From Pseudoalteromonas sp. '520P1 No. 423' (GTDB lineage: Bacteria; Pseudomonadota; Gammaproteobacteria; Enterobacterales; Alteromonadaceae), in NCBI RefSeq assembly GCF_001269985.1, contig NZ_BBZB01000001.1, positions 2,604,001 to 2,668,000 of the forward strand: DNA of 64,000 bases, written 5' to 3'. A program made the translations under genes and the position numbers. Under the pieces are notes generated by a model that made no database searches, was not told where the DNA came from, and was given only the letters and a program-made list of their open reading frames with translations. Shown here piece after piece: positions 1 to 9,958 of the stretch (the stretch's first letter is position 1; the number at the start of each line of letters is the position of its first letter).

Positions 1-1617
1 CTTCTTAGTTTAAGCCTACTAAGTACATTGGTACTGGCTGGCTGTGCAACTACAGCATTAAATAAAACCGATTTTGAATCAGCATATAACACAATTAATA
101 GCGAACAGCTAACAACGCATATTAAAGCTTTTGCATCCGATGAATTTGGTGGCCGAGGCCCTTCAACTGAAGGTGAAAAACTGACTTTAGCTTACCTAAC
201 TAAACATTTTAAAGAGTTAGGTTACCAACCAGGTAATGGTGACAGTTTTTTACAAAAAGTCCCTTTAGTATCTCTTGAAGCATCACCTGAAATGGGCTTA
301 ACGATTGGCGATAAAACATACCAATATAAAAAAGAAATGGTAATGGGTTCATCGCGTATCAGTGAATTTGAAGTAATTGAAAATTCAGAGCTTGTTTTTG
401 TAGGTTACGGCGTAAATGCACCAGAATATAACTGGAATGATTACAAAGATTTAGATGTTAAGGGTAAAACAGTCGTTATTCTCGTAAACGATCCTGGTTT
501 TGCAACAAAAGATCCTGAATTATTTACAGGCGATGCAATGACATATTATGGTCGTTGGACTTATAAATATGAAGAAGCTAGTCGTCAAGGTGCTGCAGGT
601 GCAATCATAGTGCATGAAACGGCTCCAGCATCATACCCTTGGTCTGTTGTTGAAAACTCTTGGACAGGCCCGCAATTCGGTTTCCAAAAAGAAAATAATA
701 ATATGGACCGTGTTGCAGTTGAAGGCTGGATCACAAACGATGTCGCGATTGAAATTTTCAAAAAAGCGGGTTTAGACTTCGGTAAACAAAAGCAACTTGC
801 AGCAAAATCTTCACATCATGCTGATTTAGGCGATTTAACAGCAAGTGTAAGCGTAAAAAATACAATTAAAAAGTCTATCTCTAATAACTTTATCGCTACT
901 TTGCCTGGTAGTGACAAAGCAGATGAGCATATTATCTATTCTGCACATTGGGATCACTTAGGTACAGATCCAACTAAAAAAGGCGATAAAATATATAACG
1001 GTGCTCATGATAATGCGACTGGTACAGCTGGCATGATTGAAGTAGCTGAAGCGTTTGCTTCATTACCTAAGAACCCTAAACGTTCTATCACATTTTTAGC
1101 TTTGACAGCTGAAGAACAAGGTTTATTAGGTTCTAAGTACTATGCTGCTAATCCTGTTATTTCTCCAAAAAGTACTGTCGCTAACATCAATATGGATAGT
1201 TTAAACCTTTTAGGAAGAGTAAAAGATGTCAGTGTTGTTGGTATCGGAAAATCTGAACTAGACGATATGCTTGCTGTTGCTGCAACAAAGCAAAACCGTA
1301 CAATAGGTGGTGATCCAAAACCATCTTCAGGTGGTTACTACCGCTCTGATCATTTTGCTTTTGCTAGCATGGGTGTACCGGCTATGTACGCTGGTGGCGG
1401 TACCTTACCAATTGATGATGCTACAGCGAAATACAGAAAACGTATGGGTCTAATATTGCGTGGTTGTTACCACCAAGCATGTGACCATTACAGAAAAGGC
1501 TGGGATTTATCAGGAGCAGTTCAAGATTTGAAATTGTTCTATCATGTAGGCTTTGATTTATCAGAACAAAAAGATTGGCCAAAATGGGATACTAAATCCG
1601 AATTCCAAAGAAAATAA
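1..1617 (+). CDS. M28 family zinc aminopeptidase, lipoprotein (5' partial)
   Basis: The reading frame is open from base 1, so the true start lies before the window. Codons 1-15 read as the hydrophobic end of a signal peptide closing in a lipobox (LVLAGC), so the mature protein should be lipid-anchored at its cysteine and exported. A PA-like insert (about codons 140-250, with GKTVVILVND and RQGAAGAIIV) is followed by the M28 peptidase domain. Counting codons from base 1, the two-zinc site can be read: H316 (AHWDHLG), D337 (HDNATG), E371/E372 (TAEEQG), D399 (NMDS) and H451 (SDHFAF). M28 enzymes of this architecture remove N-terminal residues from peptides, consistent with extracytoplasmic peptide scavenging; the exact specificity is unknown. 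The stop codon lies inside a 10-bp inverted repeat. Confidence 0.9.
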   Translation, partial: LLSLSLLSTLVLAGCATTALNKTDFESAYNTINSEQLTTHIKAFASDEFGGRGPSTEGEKLTLAYLTKHFKELGYQPGNGDSFLQKVPLVSLEASPEMGLTIGDKTYQYKKEMVMGSSRISEFEVIENSELVFVGYGVNAPEYNWNDYKDLDVKGKTVVILVNDPGFATKDPELFTGDAMTYYGRWTYKYEEASRQGAAGAIIVHETAPASYPWSVVENSWTGPQFGFQKENNNMDRVAVEGWITNDVAIEIFKKAGLDFGKQKQLAAKSSHHADLGDLTASVSVKNTIKKSISNNFIATLPGSDKADEHIIYSAHWDHLGTDPTKKGDKIYNGAHDNATGTAGMIEVAEAFASLPKNPKRSITFLALTAEEQGLLGSKYYAANPVISPKSTVANINMDSLNLLGRVKDVSVVGIGKSELDDMLAVAATKQNRTIGGDPKPSSGGYYRSDHFAFASMGVPAMYAGGGTLPIDDATAKYRKRMGLILRGCYHQACDHYRKGWDLSGAVQDLKLFYHVGFDLSEQKDWPKWDTKSEFQRK

Positions 1618-1642
1618 ATGCAAATGATATTGATTTGCATTT
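1616..1642. promoter_or_regulatory. Perfect 10-bp inverted repeat, Fur-box-like
   Basis: Arms AAATGCAAAT (1616-1625) and ATTTGCATTT (1633-1642) flank a 7-base centre. The 19-mer at 1620-1638 matches the classical Fur box GATAATGATAATCATTATC at 13 of 19 positions by my count. The site overlaps the peptidase stop codon and lies 45 bp before the metal-exporter start. It could be a Fur or Fur-family metal-responsive operator, or simply an AT-rich hairpin at the end of the peptidase gene. Confidence 0.45.
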
Positions 1643-1653
1643 AAATTAACTTT

Positions 1654-1686
1654 AAAGTACAACCTCCTATAATGAGGTTGTACTTT
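1654..1686 (+). terminator. Perfect 13-bp hairpin abutting the exporter start codon
   Basis: Arms 1654-1666 (AAAGTACAACCTC) and 1674-1686 (GAGGTTGTACTTT) are exactly complementary, with loop CTATAAT. T-rich sequence follows (ATGTTTTTT), so it looks like an intrinsic terminator for the peptidase gene. However, the downstream arm holds GAGG, the only good ribosome-binding site for the next gene, and the loop holds a perfect -10 hexamer TATAAT (1668-1673). The element may therefore be a terminator, a translational lid or a promoter. Confidence 0.6.
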
Positions 1687-2859
1687 ATGTTTTTTAATTC
1701 GACGTTATATTCAAACACCTATAATATTTCAAAAATATTATTTAACAAACGTGCTTTACTGCCTTTGGCATTGTTCGCATTTTTATTGACACCTGCTACA
1801 CAAGAAATCGTTTTACAATCGTTATCAGATGCTTTTTTACAAGTATCAATTTTTGTAGCAGGTACGCTATTTTTATATTATTACCTCGTAGATAAATTCC
1901 CTCAATTAGAACTTACCTATGTACGCAGACATGCGCCTAATTTAGAAGTACCTATTAGTGCAGTATTAGGTGCCTTGCCGGGTTGTGGTGGTGCTATTAT
2001 AGTTGTTACACAATTTACCAAACGACAAGCAAGCTTTGGCTCTGTAGTAGCTGTTTTAACCGCGACTATGGGTGATGCTGCATTTTTACTACTTGCGACT
2101 CGTCCATTTGATGGCATGATAGTATTATCCACCGGTTTAATCGTTGGTTCAATATCTGGCTATATTGTAAATAAAATTCACGAAGTAGATTACCTTGCAC
2201 CAGAGGCTGATTCTATACCAAAAAATCAACCAACAATTCAAGATACCCCGATAAAATATGCCGGTAGAGTATTTTGGCGCATCGTTTTCATACCAAGCTT
2301 GATAATTGCACTCATGCTTGCTTTTCAATTTGATTTTAGTGCTATGTCATACAAGTTAAATGAAGCAAATATTTTCTTTGGTGCTGTTTGTGCTTTAATT
2401 GTTGTTTCGCTTTGGGCATTTACTTCTAAAGGTGAGACTTATCAAGAGTTAACAGCTGAAGATGATTTACAAAATAAACCCTCTCGATTAAACCGAGTAA
2501 TGCAAGATACTCATTTTGTCACTGCTTGGGTGGTTGCTGCTTTTGTTTTGTACGAATTAACTAGGCTATTTTTAGGATTAGATTTAAAAGCTTGGTTTAT
2601 GAATTATGCAGTACTAGGACCATTAATCGGCTTGTTAATTGGATTGCTACCAGGTTGTGGTCCGCAAATAGTTGTAACAACGCTTTATATTCAAGGTGTG
2701 ATCCCATTTTCTGCTTTGATTGCCAACGCTATATCAAATGATGGTGATGCACTCTTCCCTGCTATCGCATTAGCGCCTAAGGCTGCATTTATGGCAACTA
2801 TATACTCTACAGTACCCGCCTTTATAGTTGGCTATAGTGTTTATTATTTTTTTGAGTAA
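1687..2859 (+). CDS. Putative heavy-metal/manganese exporter, ArsP_2-like membrane protein
   Basis: A polytopic inner-membrane protein with two copies of a signature, GALPGCGGAIIVVTQF and GLLPGCGPQIVVTTLY, each followed by a GDA motif (MGDAAFLLLA and NDGDALFPAI). This inverted-repeat arrangement is what I know from the putative 10-TM heavy-metal exporter family (ArsP_2, often annotated as a manganese transporter). The metal has not been shown here. An ATG at 1672 is in frame, but ATG 1687 is preferred: GAGG lies 9 bases before it, the 1672 ATG overlaps a -10-like TATAAT, and the first membrane helix (ALLPLALFAFLL) begins shortly after. A Fur-like dyad lies upstream and fur itself is in this window, compatible with metal-responsive control. 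Confidence 0.8.
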   Translation: MFFNSTLYSNTYNISKILFNKRALLPLALFAFLLTPATQEIVLQSLSDAFLQVSIFVAGTLFLYYYLVDKFPQLELTYVRRHAPNLEVPISAVLGALPGCGGAIIVVTQFTKRQASFGSVVAVLTATMGDAAFLLLATRPFDGMIVLSTGLIVGSISGYIVNKIHEVDYLAPEADSIPKNQPTIQDTPIKYAGRVFWRIVFIPSLIIALMLAFQFDFSAMSYKLNEANIFFGAVCALIVVSLWAFTSKGETYQELTAEDDLQNKPSRLNRVMQDTHFVTAWVVAAFVLYELTRLFLGLDLKAWFMNYAVLGPLIGLLIGLLPGCGPQIVVTTLYIQGVIPFSALIANAISNDGDALFPAIALAPKAAFMATIYSTVPAFIVGYSVYYFFE

Positions 2860-2916
2860 TCGAAATTCCTCTAACACCTTTTTTGACGCCAGTACGTAGT
2901 AATTATTAAGTATAAA

Positions 2917-2950
2917 AAAAACCTGTATAAATAATATTATACAGGTTTTT
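2917..2950. terminator. Bidirectional intrinsic terminator
   Basis: A 14-bp perfect stem (AAAAACCTGTATAA / TTATACAGGTTTTT) with a 6-base loop, A-rich on one side and T-rich on the other. It lies between the convergent exporter gene and the bkd operon and can serve both. Confidence 0.85.
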
Positions 2951-2995
2951 ATTTAAGTCATGCAGTGGCTCTAATAGAAACTCGCAGCAGATCTA

Positions 2996-4597
2996 TTAGC
3001 TCATCGCCATTATCATTCTAGAAGGATTCTCTAAGTAATCTTTCCATAAGTTATTAAAGCGAGCGATTGTGCCACCATCAATTACACGATGATCGCCAGA
3101 CCAACTTACTTGCATAATTGCACGTGAAACAACGTTGCCTTGGTCATCAAACCGTGGTAGGTGTTGTAACTTACCTAATGCAACGATAGCAACTTCTGGT
3201 TTATTAATAATAGGCGTCGCAATAGTACCGCCTATCGCGCCAATATTTGAAATCGTGATTGTGCCACCTTTTAAGTCTTCTGGTGATACACGCCCCGTTC
3301 TTGCAGAATCTGATAAACGTGTTACTTCATTTGCAATATCAACAATATTTTTAGTTTGACACTGTTTAATATTAGGCACCAGTAAACCAACTTTAGAATC
3401 AACTGCCATGCCAATATTATGGTCACCAAAATACTTAAGTTCTGTACAATCTTCATTTACTTTTGAATTAAGCACAGGGAACTCTTTGATCGCTAATGAT
3501 AATGCTTTAACAAAGAACGGCATCATAGTAACTTTAATACCCTGTTTTTTATATTCTTCTTTTATATCACCACGTAGAGAAATTAATTCAGTTAAATCAA
3601 TTTCATCACTATAAGTAAAATGCGGGATAGTTGTAACAGAATCTGTCATCAACTTAGCCATTACAGCTTTAATACCCTTAATAGGCTCAACATGATCCAC
3701 TGATGTATTATTACTTTGGACTTCCTGTACTTCAGTAATTACTGCTGGTTTAGATTCACTTTGAATAAAGCGCGTTAAATCTTCTTTGAAAATTCGACCA
3801 TTTTTTCCAGAGCCTGGTACACATTTAATATCTAAGTCCATTTCTCTAGCACGTCGTCTTACAGCAGGCGATGCAACAGCTTTTTCGTTAACAACAGTAT
3901 CATTCAATGGTTTATTAACTTTACTTGAATTTACAGAAGAAAGGCCTTTGCTTTGTTCTGTTTCTTCAAGCTCTAATGATTTAGATGCCGCAATCACTGT
4001 TGGTGCCGGAGATTCTGTTGACGCTGAATTACCTGCTAAACGCATTTGAAATAATGGGCTATGCACTTTTGCAACATCACCTTTTTGGTAATATATCTTA
4101 GCAACTTTACCTGAATATTTAGCTGGGATTTGTACGAGTGCTTTATCTGTCATTACATCACAAACAGCTTGGTCTTCTACTATTTCTTGACCTTCTTCAA
4201 CTAACCATTCGACAATTTCACACTCTACAATCCCTTCACCAATATCTGGTAATATGAAATCATCAAGATGTTCGCCAGTATCAGTTTGAGTCTCAGGCGC
4301 AACTTCTACTACTTCTAGTGTATGCGTAGCAGCTGAAGTTTCACCTGTAGCCACATCACCTTCAACATTCATAGAAAATAATGGAGCATGAACTTGAGCA
4401 ATATCACCTTTCGCATAATATAGTTTGCTGATCACGCCATTATGTACTGCTGGTATTTGTACCAGTGCTTTATCTGTCATTACATCGCAGATTGGTTGAT
4501 CTTCAGTTACAGTATCACCTTCTGCAACCAGCCATTCAACTACTTCACATTCAACAATGCCTTCACCGATGTCTGGTAATATAAAATCTTGTGACAT
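2996..4597 (-). CDS. bkdB: Branched-chain 2-oxoacid dehydrogenase E2 (dihydrolipoyl acyltransferase)
   Basis: This is the core acyltransferase of the complex that oxidatively decarboxylates the 2-oxoacids of Val, Leu and Ile. Two nearly identical lipoyl domains open the 533-residue protein (about 3-78 and 112-187), each with the motif DVMTDKALVQIPA; the lipoylated lysines are K43 and K152. A peripheral-subunit-binding domain follows (about 241-277, SPAVRRRAREMDLD and GKNGRIFKEDL), then the catalytic domain with H503 and D507 in SGDHRVIDGG. The LPDIGEGIVECEVVEW opening is typical of branched-chain rather than pyruvate E2. AGGTGA precedes the ATG. It is the last gene of the operon, 99 bp after bkdA2. 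No E3 gene is present nearby, so a shared Lpd is presumed. Confidence 0.93.
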   Translation of the reverse strand: MSQDFILPDIGEGIVECEVVEWLVAEGDTVTEDQPICDVMTDKALVQIPAVHNGVISKLYYAKGDIAQVHAPLFSMNVEGDVATGETSAATHTLEVVEVAPETQTDTGEHLDDFILPDIGEGIVECEIVEWLVEEGQEIVEDQAVCDVMTDKALVQIPAKYSGKVAKIYYQKGDVAKVHSPLFQMRLAGNSASTESPAPTVIAASKSLELEETEQSKGLSSVNSSKVNKPLNDTVVNEKAVASPAVRRRAREMDLDIKCVPGSGKNGRIFKEDLTRFIQSESKPAVITEVQEVQSNNTSVDHVEPIKGIKAVMAKLMTDSVTTIPHFTYSDEIDLTELISLRGDIKEEYKKQGIKVTMMPFFVKALSLAIKEFPVLNSKVNEDCTELKYFGDHNIGMAVDSKVGLLVPNIKQCQTKNIVDIANEVTRLSDSARTGRVSPEDLKGGTITISNIGAIGGTIATPIINKPEVAIVALGKLQHLPRFDDQGNVVSRAIMQVSWSGDHRVIDGGTIARFNNLWKDYLENPSRMIMAMS

Positions 4598-4696
4598 TAA
4601 AAATCACCTCTTGAAAATAATCTATTTAGCTTTAGGGTGTTTAGCAAGATCTTTATTTTTGTTAAAACTAATTTGCTAAACACTTACTTAAATCCG

Positions 4697-5674
4697 TTAA
4701 AATGACACTGATGCTTTAATTGCTTCAAATACTTTTAATGCATCTGGTATATATTCTTTTTCTAATGCTAGCGGGTATGGCGTATCTAACCCACAAACTC
4801 GCTTAATTGGAGACTCTAAATGTAAGAAACATTCTTCTGCAATGGTCGCTGCAACTTCACTGCCAAAACCATTGGTAATAGGCGCTTCATGGCTTACAAT
4901 TAAACGGCCTGTTTTTGTCACAGACTTAGCGATTGTTTCAACATCCCAAGGAATAATAGAGCGTAAATCAATTACTTCACAGCTGATCCCGATTTCTTCT
5001 GCTTTTTTAGCTGCATCTTCAATGATCTCCATCTGTGCACCCCAAGCTAATAAAGTGACATCAGCGCCCTCTTTAACAACTTGCGCTTTACCCAATGGAA
5101 TTATGTAATCATCTTCTGGCACTTCGCCAACTGAAGCACGATATAAACGTTTTGGTTCAAAAAATAATACTGGGTTTTGATCTTTAATTGCAGCTCTTAA
5201 TAAACCCTTAGCTTCATATGGGTTTCTTGGTACAACAATTTTTAAGCCTGGAGTATGTGCAAAGTAAGCTTCTGGTGATTGAGAATGATATAAGCCACCA
5301 GCAATACCGCCACCGTATGGTGTACGAATTGTTAAGTTTCCTACATCAAATTCATTGCCACTACGGTATCTAAATTTAGCTGATTCATTAACAATTTGAT
5401 CAAAAGCTGGGAATATGTAATCCGCAAATTGAATCTCTGCAATCGTTGGCGCACCAAAAGCCGCTAAACCATTAGCAAAACCTAAGATTCCTTGCTCTGT
5501 TAAAGGTGTATTAAATACTCTGTGTTTACCAAACTGTTCTTGTAAACCTGATGTTGCTCTAAAAACACCACCAAATACACCGACATCTTCACCAAATATA
5601 CATGCCATTGGGTGTTCATTCATTGAAATTTCTAAAGCGGAGTTAATCGCTTTTAACATATTAACTTTAGGCAT
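4697..5674 (-). CDS. bkdA2: Branched-chain 2-oxoacid dehydrogenase E1 beta subunit
   Basis: A 325-residue transketolase-type beta subunit that pairs with the E1 alpha product of the preceding gene to form the thiamine-diphosphate decarboxylase. Visible family features are the N-terminal [10 protein letters not shown] and [10 protein letters not shown] segments, the [29 protein letters not shown] region at about 120-145, and the C-terminal swivel domain ([11 protein letters not shown]). Its start overlaps the bkdA1 stop by one base (TAATG), so translational coupling is likely. Length is normal for the family. Confidence 0.93.
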   Translation of the reverse strand: MPKVNMLKAINSALEISMNEHPMACIFGEDVGVFGGVFRATSGLQEQFGKHRVFNTPLTEQGILGFANGLAAFGAPTIAEIQFADYIFPAFDQIVNESAKFRYRSGNEFDVGNLTIRTPYGGGIAGGLYHSQSPEAYFAHTPGLKIVVPRNPYEAKGLLRAAIKDQNPVLFFEPKRLYRASVGEVPEDDYIIPLGKAQVVKEGADVTLLAWGAQMEIIEDAAKKAEEIGISCEVIDLRSIIPWDVETIAKSVTKTGRLIVSHEAPITNGFGSEVAATIAEECFLHLESPIKRVCGLDTPYPLALEKEYIPDALKVFEAIKASVSF

Positions 5675-6897
5675 TATTTCAATCTCCCTGCTGTTGTCGG
5701 ATATGCTTGTGGGTGCTTTTTAATATGTGCTTCTAATTCATCAAACTGTCTAGTTAGTGATGGAATTGGCGTATCGTAAACATCAGTGATTAAGTCAATT
5801 AATTCTGGTTTCGCTACTTTTTCAGCTACTTTTAGTGCTTCTAATATTTCTTCTCTTACTTGTTCATCGAGTTTATTTTCAGCATCTAGGTCTAACCACT
5901 GTTTTTTAAGTAACCAAGCCTCAAAACGCTTGATAGGACAAGTTTCACTATTATCAGCTTCTTCTTGTTTTGAACGGTATCCAGATGGATCATCTGATGT
6001 TGAATGCGCGCCAACACGGTAAGCAATAGATTCAATTAGAATAGGCTCTCCTGTCATAGTACATATTTCACGTGCTTTTTTAGTTGCTGCATATACAGCC
6101 AATGCATCTGTACCATCAACGCGTATTGTTTTTATGCCATAACCCACACCACGACTGGCAATACCGTCACCTGCAAATTGTTCCTCCGCAGGAGTAGATA
6201 TTGCATATCCGTTATTTCTAGCAAAGAATATAACCGGTGCTTTAAGTACCGCAGCCATGTTTAAACCTGCATGAAAATCACCTTCTGATGCAGCGCCTTC
6301 ACCAAAATAACACATTGTAATATTATCTATTTGGCTAGATAAAGTATTGGTATCTTTATCAACATGCTTAACTTTTTGGCCGTAAGCATAACCTGTTGCT
6401 TGCGGGATTTGTGTGGCAAGTGGTGATGAGATTGTCATGTAATTTAATGCTTTAGAACCGTAATGAATAGGCATTTGACGCCCTTTCGCTGGATCTAATT
6501 CATTAGAGAACATTTGATTCATAAATTGATCTAAAGTAAAACCTCTATAGCGTAATGCAGCTTGTTCACGATATTGTGCCATGATCATATCATTTATATC
6601 TAACGCAGCAGCACTTGCTGTGATAGCGGCTTCTTCACCAAGACATTGCATATAAAAACTAACGCGACCTTGTCGCTGAGCAGCTTGCATACGTTCATCC
6701 AATGCTCGAATAAATCGCATGGTGCGGTATATATGCAAGGCAGTGTCTTGAGCCATATCTGGTTCAACTGCATCTGGGTATATTTCACCATTTGCATCTA
6801 GTACTTTCAGTGTCGCTATATTAAGGGCGTGCCCATCAATAAATTCAAGATCATGCTTGATATTTTGCGATACGTTATTTGGATTACTCATAACCAT
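5674..6897 (-). CDS. bkdA1: Branched-chain 2-oxoacid dehydrogenase E1 alpha subunit
   Basis: A 407-residue E1 alpha subunit. The thiamine-diphosphate/Mg motif is seen as [15 protein letters not shown] followed by NN (about 199-229). The segment [15 protein letters not shown] is the phosphorylation-loop region of E1 alpha proteins, and GEEA at 87-90 is typical of BCKDH E1 alpha. It is the first gene of bkdA1-bkdA2-bkdB. Two in-frame starts (6897 and 6891) are possible and the ribosome-binding site does not clearly separate them. A perfect 18-bp palindrome 182 bp upstream suggests control by a LiuR-type regulator of branched-chain amino-acid catabolism. Confidence 0.93.
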   Translation of the reverse strand: MVMSNPNNVSQNIKHDLEFIDGHALNIATLKVLDANGEIYPDAVEPDMAQDTALHIYRTMRFIRALDERMQAAQRQGRVSFYMQCLGEEAAITASAAALDINDMIMAQYREQAALRYRGFTLDQFMNQMFSNELDPAKGRQMPIHYGSKALNYMTISSPLATQIPQATGYAYGQKVKHVDKDTNTLSSQIDNITMCYFGEGAASEGDFHAGLNMAAVLKAPVIFFARNNGYAISTPAEEQFAGDGIASRGVGYGIKTIRVDGTDALAVYAATKKAREICTMTGEPILIESIAYRVGAHSTSDDPSGYRSKQEEADNSETCPIKRFEAWLLKKQWLDLDAENKLDEQVREEILEALKVAEKVAKPELIDLITDVYDTPIPSLTRQFDELEAHIKKHPQAYPTTAGRLK

Positions 6898-7078
6898 TCA
6901 ACTCTTGTTGTTAAAGCCAGATTTGTGAACTGCTAGATTCGTTTTTATCATTACCAATTAATATTTAAGATTAATAATTCAAAACTTAAACTTTATTGGA
7001 ATTTTTAATTCAATAAGTTTTAAATACAGGCAAAGATTGTTCATCAAAAGGGCTTTGATTAAATTAAAGCTGTTTTAA

Positions 7079-7096
7079 CTTTACGTTAACGTAAAG
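7079..7096. promoter_or_regulatory. 18-bp perfect palindrome, candidate LiuR operator
   Basis: CTTTACGTT followed by AACGTAAAG is a perfect palindrome upstream of bkdA1. From memory, its core matches the motif described for LiuR, the MerR-family regulator of branched-chain amino-acid and fatty-acid catabolism in gammaproteobacteria. The location in front of a bkd operon fits this assignment. No liuR gene is in the window. Confidence 0.65.
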
Positions 7097-7167
7097 GGAT
7101 ATTCAACTAAGTTTAGATGAATATCCTAGATTTATAAGGTGGGATTAGAAAAAAGGTGGAAAGTTAT

Positions 7168-8202
7168 CTATACGATATTTTCAGATTTAAGCGGCACTAC
7201 AGTTAGCAACGCACGCTGTCCGAGTGCAACTTGTGCATTAGGGAATATAATTGATTCACCTTCTACTTCAGCCAAGTATTCTTGGTTGCCATCAGTTGCC
7301 ATTAAACTGCCTTTTGAAAAACCCGTAAAATTAACAACATCATCAGCAAAAGGAAAAGAAAAGGCTTCTTGTGTTCTATTTATAGCGCGATGCACTTCAA
7401 ATAATTCAAAATCATCGGCATGATATTCAGGGTATACAACTTCATCTTGTGTGATAAGTGACGTTAGTGTCGTTTTCACTTTTTCAAAGCTTGCCATATT
7501 ATTTTCACCAAACGGGCGCACTTGTCCTAGTTCAATCGTAAATGCATCAGCATCAAAACCATTTGATGAAAAGTAACTAAAAGTTGTTGCAGCAGATTTC
7601 ATCATCAATACGGTATTAACACCACAGGCTAATAAAAAACTTAATTGATGCTTTTTCCAAGGTTTACCATTTAAATATGGATATACTGCAAACTTTTCAT
7701 TTTTAGAACCTCTGATTGCTGTGTGCAAATCATAATGACATCTGTAACGTCCGGCTTCTTGAGACTCAAAAAATTGGCTTACGTATTGTTCTAATTTTTG
7801 TGCATGTTTACGCTCTTGATTAATTAAACCTTCACCTTTTGAGTGCTCACCACTAAATAGTCTATTTAAATTTTCTTCTACAAAACGTTTACCAATATTG
7901 ATTGAAGCTGGATTACCAAAAATAAATAACACTCTTTGTTTTAGTGAAATTTCTTGTTTAATTATTTTTTGAATAAGTTCATCGCATATTTCAATTGGTG
8001 CCGTTTCATTACCGTGTACGGCGCTTGATAATACGATATCTTTGTTTGTTGATGTGCTTGGTGTAAATTGAATTACACCCGTATTTAATACTTCAACTAA
8101 AGTACCATTTGATAATGAAAATGATGTTGGCTCTAACGTCCATTCATTTTCACGACTAATTGATAAGAAATCACCTGTTGTCTTTAGCGCTTCAATATAC
8201 AT
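7168..8202 (-). CDS. astE: Succinylglutamate desuccinylase
   Basis: A zinc hydrolase of the aspartoacylase/AstE family that performs the last step of the arginine succinyltransferase pathway, cleaving N-succinylglutamate to succinate and glutamate. Zinc ligands are read as H63 and E66 (SAVHGNE) and H160 ([10 protein letters not shown]); the catalytic glutamate is E224 ([11 protein letters not shown]). The 344-residue length matches the family. It stands alone here, without astC, astA, astD or astB, between the bkd operon and pgm. Its products feed the TCA cycle and the large glutamate dehydrogenase encoded at 24588-29423. Confidence 0.93.
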   Translation of the reverse strand: MYIEALKTTGDFLSISRENEWTLEPTSFSLSNGTLVEVLNTGVIQFTPSTSTNKDIVLSSAVHGNETAPIEICDELIQKIIKQEISLKQRVLFIFGNPASINIGKRFVEENLNRLFSGEHSKGEGLINQERKHAQKLEQYVSQFFESQEAGRYRCHYDLHTAIRGSKNEKFAVYPYLNGKPWKKHQLSFLLACGVNTVLMMKSAATTFSYFSSNGFDADAFTIELGQVRPFGENNMASFEKVKTTLTSLITQDEVVYPEYHADDFELFEVHRAINRTQEAFSFPFADDVVNFTGFSKGSLMATDGNQEYLAEVEGESIIFPNAQVALGQRALLTVVPLKSENIV

Positions 8203-8252
8203 TAATTTAATAAACCCATAGTGTGTTGTTGATGTGTGTTGTCGAAAATAAA

Positions 8253-8276
8253 AAAAGGCGAATAAATTCGCCTTTT
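8253..8276 (-). terminator. Intrinsic terminator after pgm
   Basis: A 10-bp stem AAAAGGCGAA / TTCGCCTTTT with a 4-base loop. On the minus strand it is followed by a long T-tract, so it ends the seqA-pgm transcript before astE. Confidence 0.85.
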
Positions 8277-8291
8277 CTTTTATATTGATAG

Positions 8292-9932
8292 TTATTTAAT
8301 TACTGAATTAACTAAGCTTTTCGCTTCTGATTCTAACAAAGATAAATGCTGTTCACCTTTAAAAGATTCTAGATATATTTTATATATATCTTCAGTTCCT
8401 GATGGTCTTGCAGCAAACCAACCGTTTTCGGTAACAACCTTTAGACCACCAATTGCAGCCTTATTACCAGGAGCATGTGTTAATTTAGCTAATATTTTTT
8501 CGCCTGCAAGCTCTGTTGCACTAACATCAGATGCTTCAAGTTTTGATAACTTGGCTTTTTGTTCATTAGATGCCGGTGCATCAATGCGCTTATAAAGTGG
8601 AGAACCAAAATTGCTTTCTAGCTCTTTATATAATGTAGAGGGTGTCTTTGATGTCACAGCTAACATTTCGGCTGCTAATAACCCCATGATAAAACCATCT
8701 TTATCAGTACACCATACATTGCCATCAAAACGCAAGAATGCAGCCCCTGCACTTTCTTCGCCACCAAAAGCTAATTCGCCTTTGCTTAAGCCTTCTACAA
8801 ACCATTTAAAACCGACTGGCACTTCATAAACTTCTCGATTATTTTTTTGAGCTACTTTATCGATCATGCCGCTTGAAACTAATGTTTTACCAATTTTTAA
8901 ATCTTTGCGCCATTGTGGTCGGTTATTACATAGATAATCAATTGAAACAGCTAAGAAATGATTTGGATTCATTAGTCCATCAGGCGTAACAATTCCGTGT
9001 CTGTCATAATCAGGATCATTACCAATACTAATATCAAATTTATCCTTAAGAGAGACTAAGTTTGCCATGGCATAAGGAGATGAACAATCCATTCTAATTT
9101 TGCCATCTTTATCTAAAGGCATAAAACCAAACGCAGGATCTACTATATTATTTACCACTGTAATGTTTAAATTGTAATGTTTTGCAATGACAGGCCAGAA
9201 ATTAATACCAGAACCACCTAGTGGATCAACACCAATTTTAATACCTGATTTAGCAATTGCGTTAAAATCAATGATATTTGATAAGTCTTCCACATAAGGC
9301 GTGATCATATCAACGTATTTTGTAAAACCCGAGCGAGATGCTTTTACAAAAGGATATAATTCAACTTGTACTAAATCTTCAATTAATAATTGGTTTGCTC
9401 GGTTTTCAATCCAGTCAGTGACATCTTTATCTGCTGGTCCACCATTTGGTGGATTATATTTAAAACCACCATCCTGAGGTGGATTGTGTGAAGGTGTCAC
9501 GACAATACCATCAGATAATTCATGTGGATTTTTAGCATTATGGCACACGATTGCATGGCTGATCACAGGTGTTGGTGTAAAATCACCGTTTTCTTGTGTG
9601 ATCACTTGCACTTCATTGGCAACTAATACTTCAATTGCAGAATTAAATGCAGCTTCTGATAATGCATGTGTATCTTTACCAAGAAACAAAGGGCCAAATA
9701 TATTGTTATTTTTACGATAATCACAAATTGCTTGTGTAATAGCTAATATATGTGATTCATTAAATTGCGTATTATAAGAACAACCACGGTGCCCAGATGT
9801 ACCAAATGCAACTTTCTGCTCTGGAAATTGCTCGATATCAGGCTCATTTAAATAATAAGCCGACATTAATTTTGGAATATTTACTAAATCACTCTGAGAT
9901 GCGCGCTTACCTGCGTTGTCATGAATAGCCAT
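8292..9932 (-). CDS. pgm: Phosphoglucomutase (alpha-D-glucose phosphate specific)
   Basis: Interconverts glucose 1-phosphate and glucose 6-phosphate. The phosphorylated serine is S148 in VVTPSHNPP. The Mg-binding loop DPDYDRHG places aspartates at 306, 308 and 310; the C-terminal phosphate-binding loop is [12 protein letters not shown]. The length (546) equals that of E. coli Pgm. It follows seqA by 26 bp, as in E. coli, and a strong hairpin ends the transcript. The gene starts [11 protein letters not shown], the usual N-terminus of this subfamily. Confidence 0.96.
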   Translation of the reverse strand: MAIHDNAGKRASQSDLVNIPKLMSAYYLNEPDIEQFPEQKVAFGTSGHRGCSYNTQFNESHILAITQAICDYRKNNNIFGPLFLGKDTHALSEAAFNSAIEVLVANEVQVITQENGDFTPTPVISHAIVCHNAKNPHELSDGIVVTPSHNPPQDGGFKYNPPNGGPADKDVTDWIENRANQLLIEDLVQVELYPFVKASRSGFTKYVDMITPYVEDLSNIIDFNAIAKSGIKIGVDPLGGSGINFWPVIAKHYNLNITVVNNIVDPAFGFMPLDKDGKIRMDCSSPYAMANLVSLKDKFDISIGNDPDYDRHGIVTPDGLMNPNHFLAVSIDYLCNNRPQWRKDLKIGKTLVSSGMIDKVAQKNNREVYEVPVGFKWFVEGLSKGELAFGGEESAGAAFLRFDGNVWCTDKDGFIMGLLAAEMLAVTSKTPSTLYKELESNFGSPLYKRIDAPASNEQKAKLSKLEASDVSATELAGEKILAKLTHAPGNKAAIGGLKVVTENGWFAARPSGTEDIYKIYLESFKGEQHLSLLESEAKSLVNSVIK

Positions 9933-9958
9933 TTAATTTCCTTTGTTAAATATATTAA

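Noticed and set aside
7098..7125. GGATATTC/GAATATCC inverted repeat next to the LiuR-like palindrome
   Set aside because: A 12-base loop and no T-tract; could be part of the bkd regulatory region, but nothing supports a specific role.
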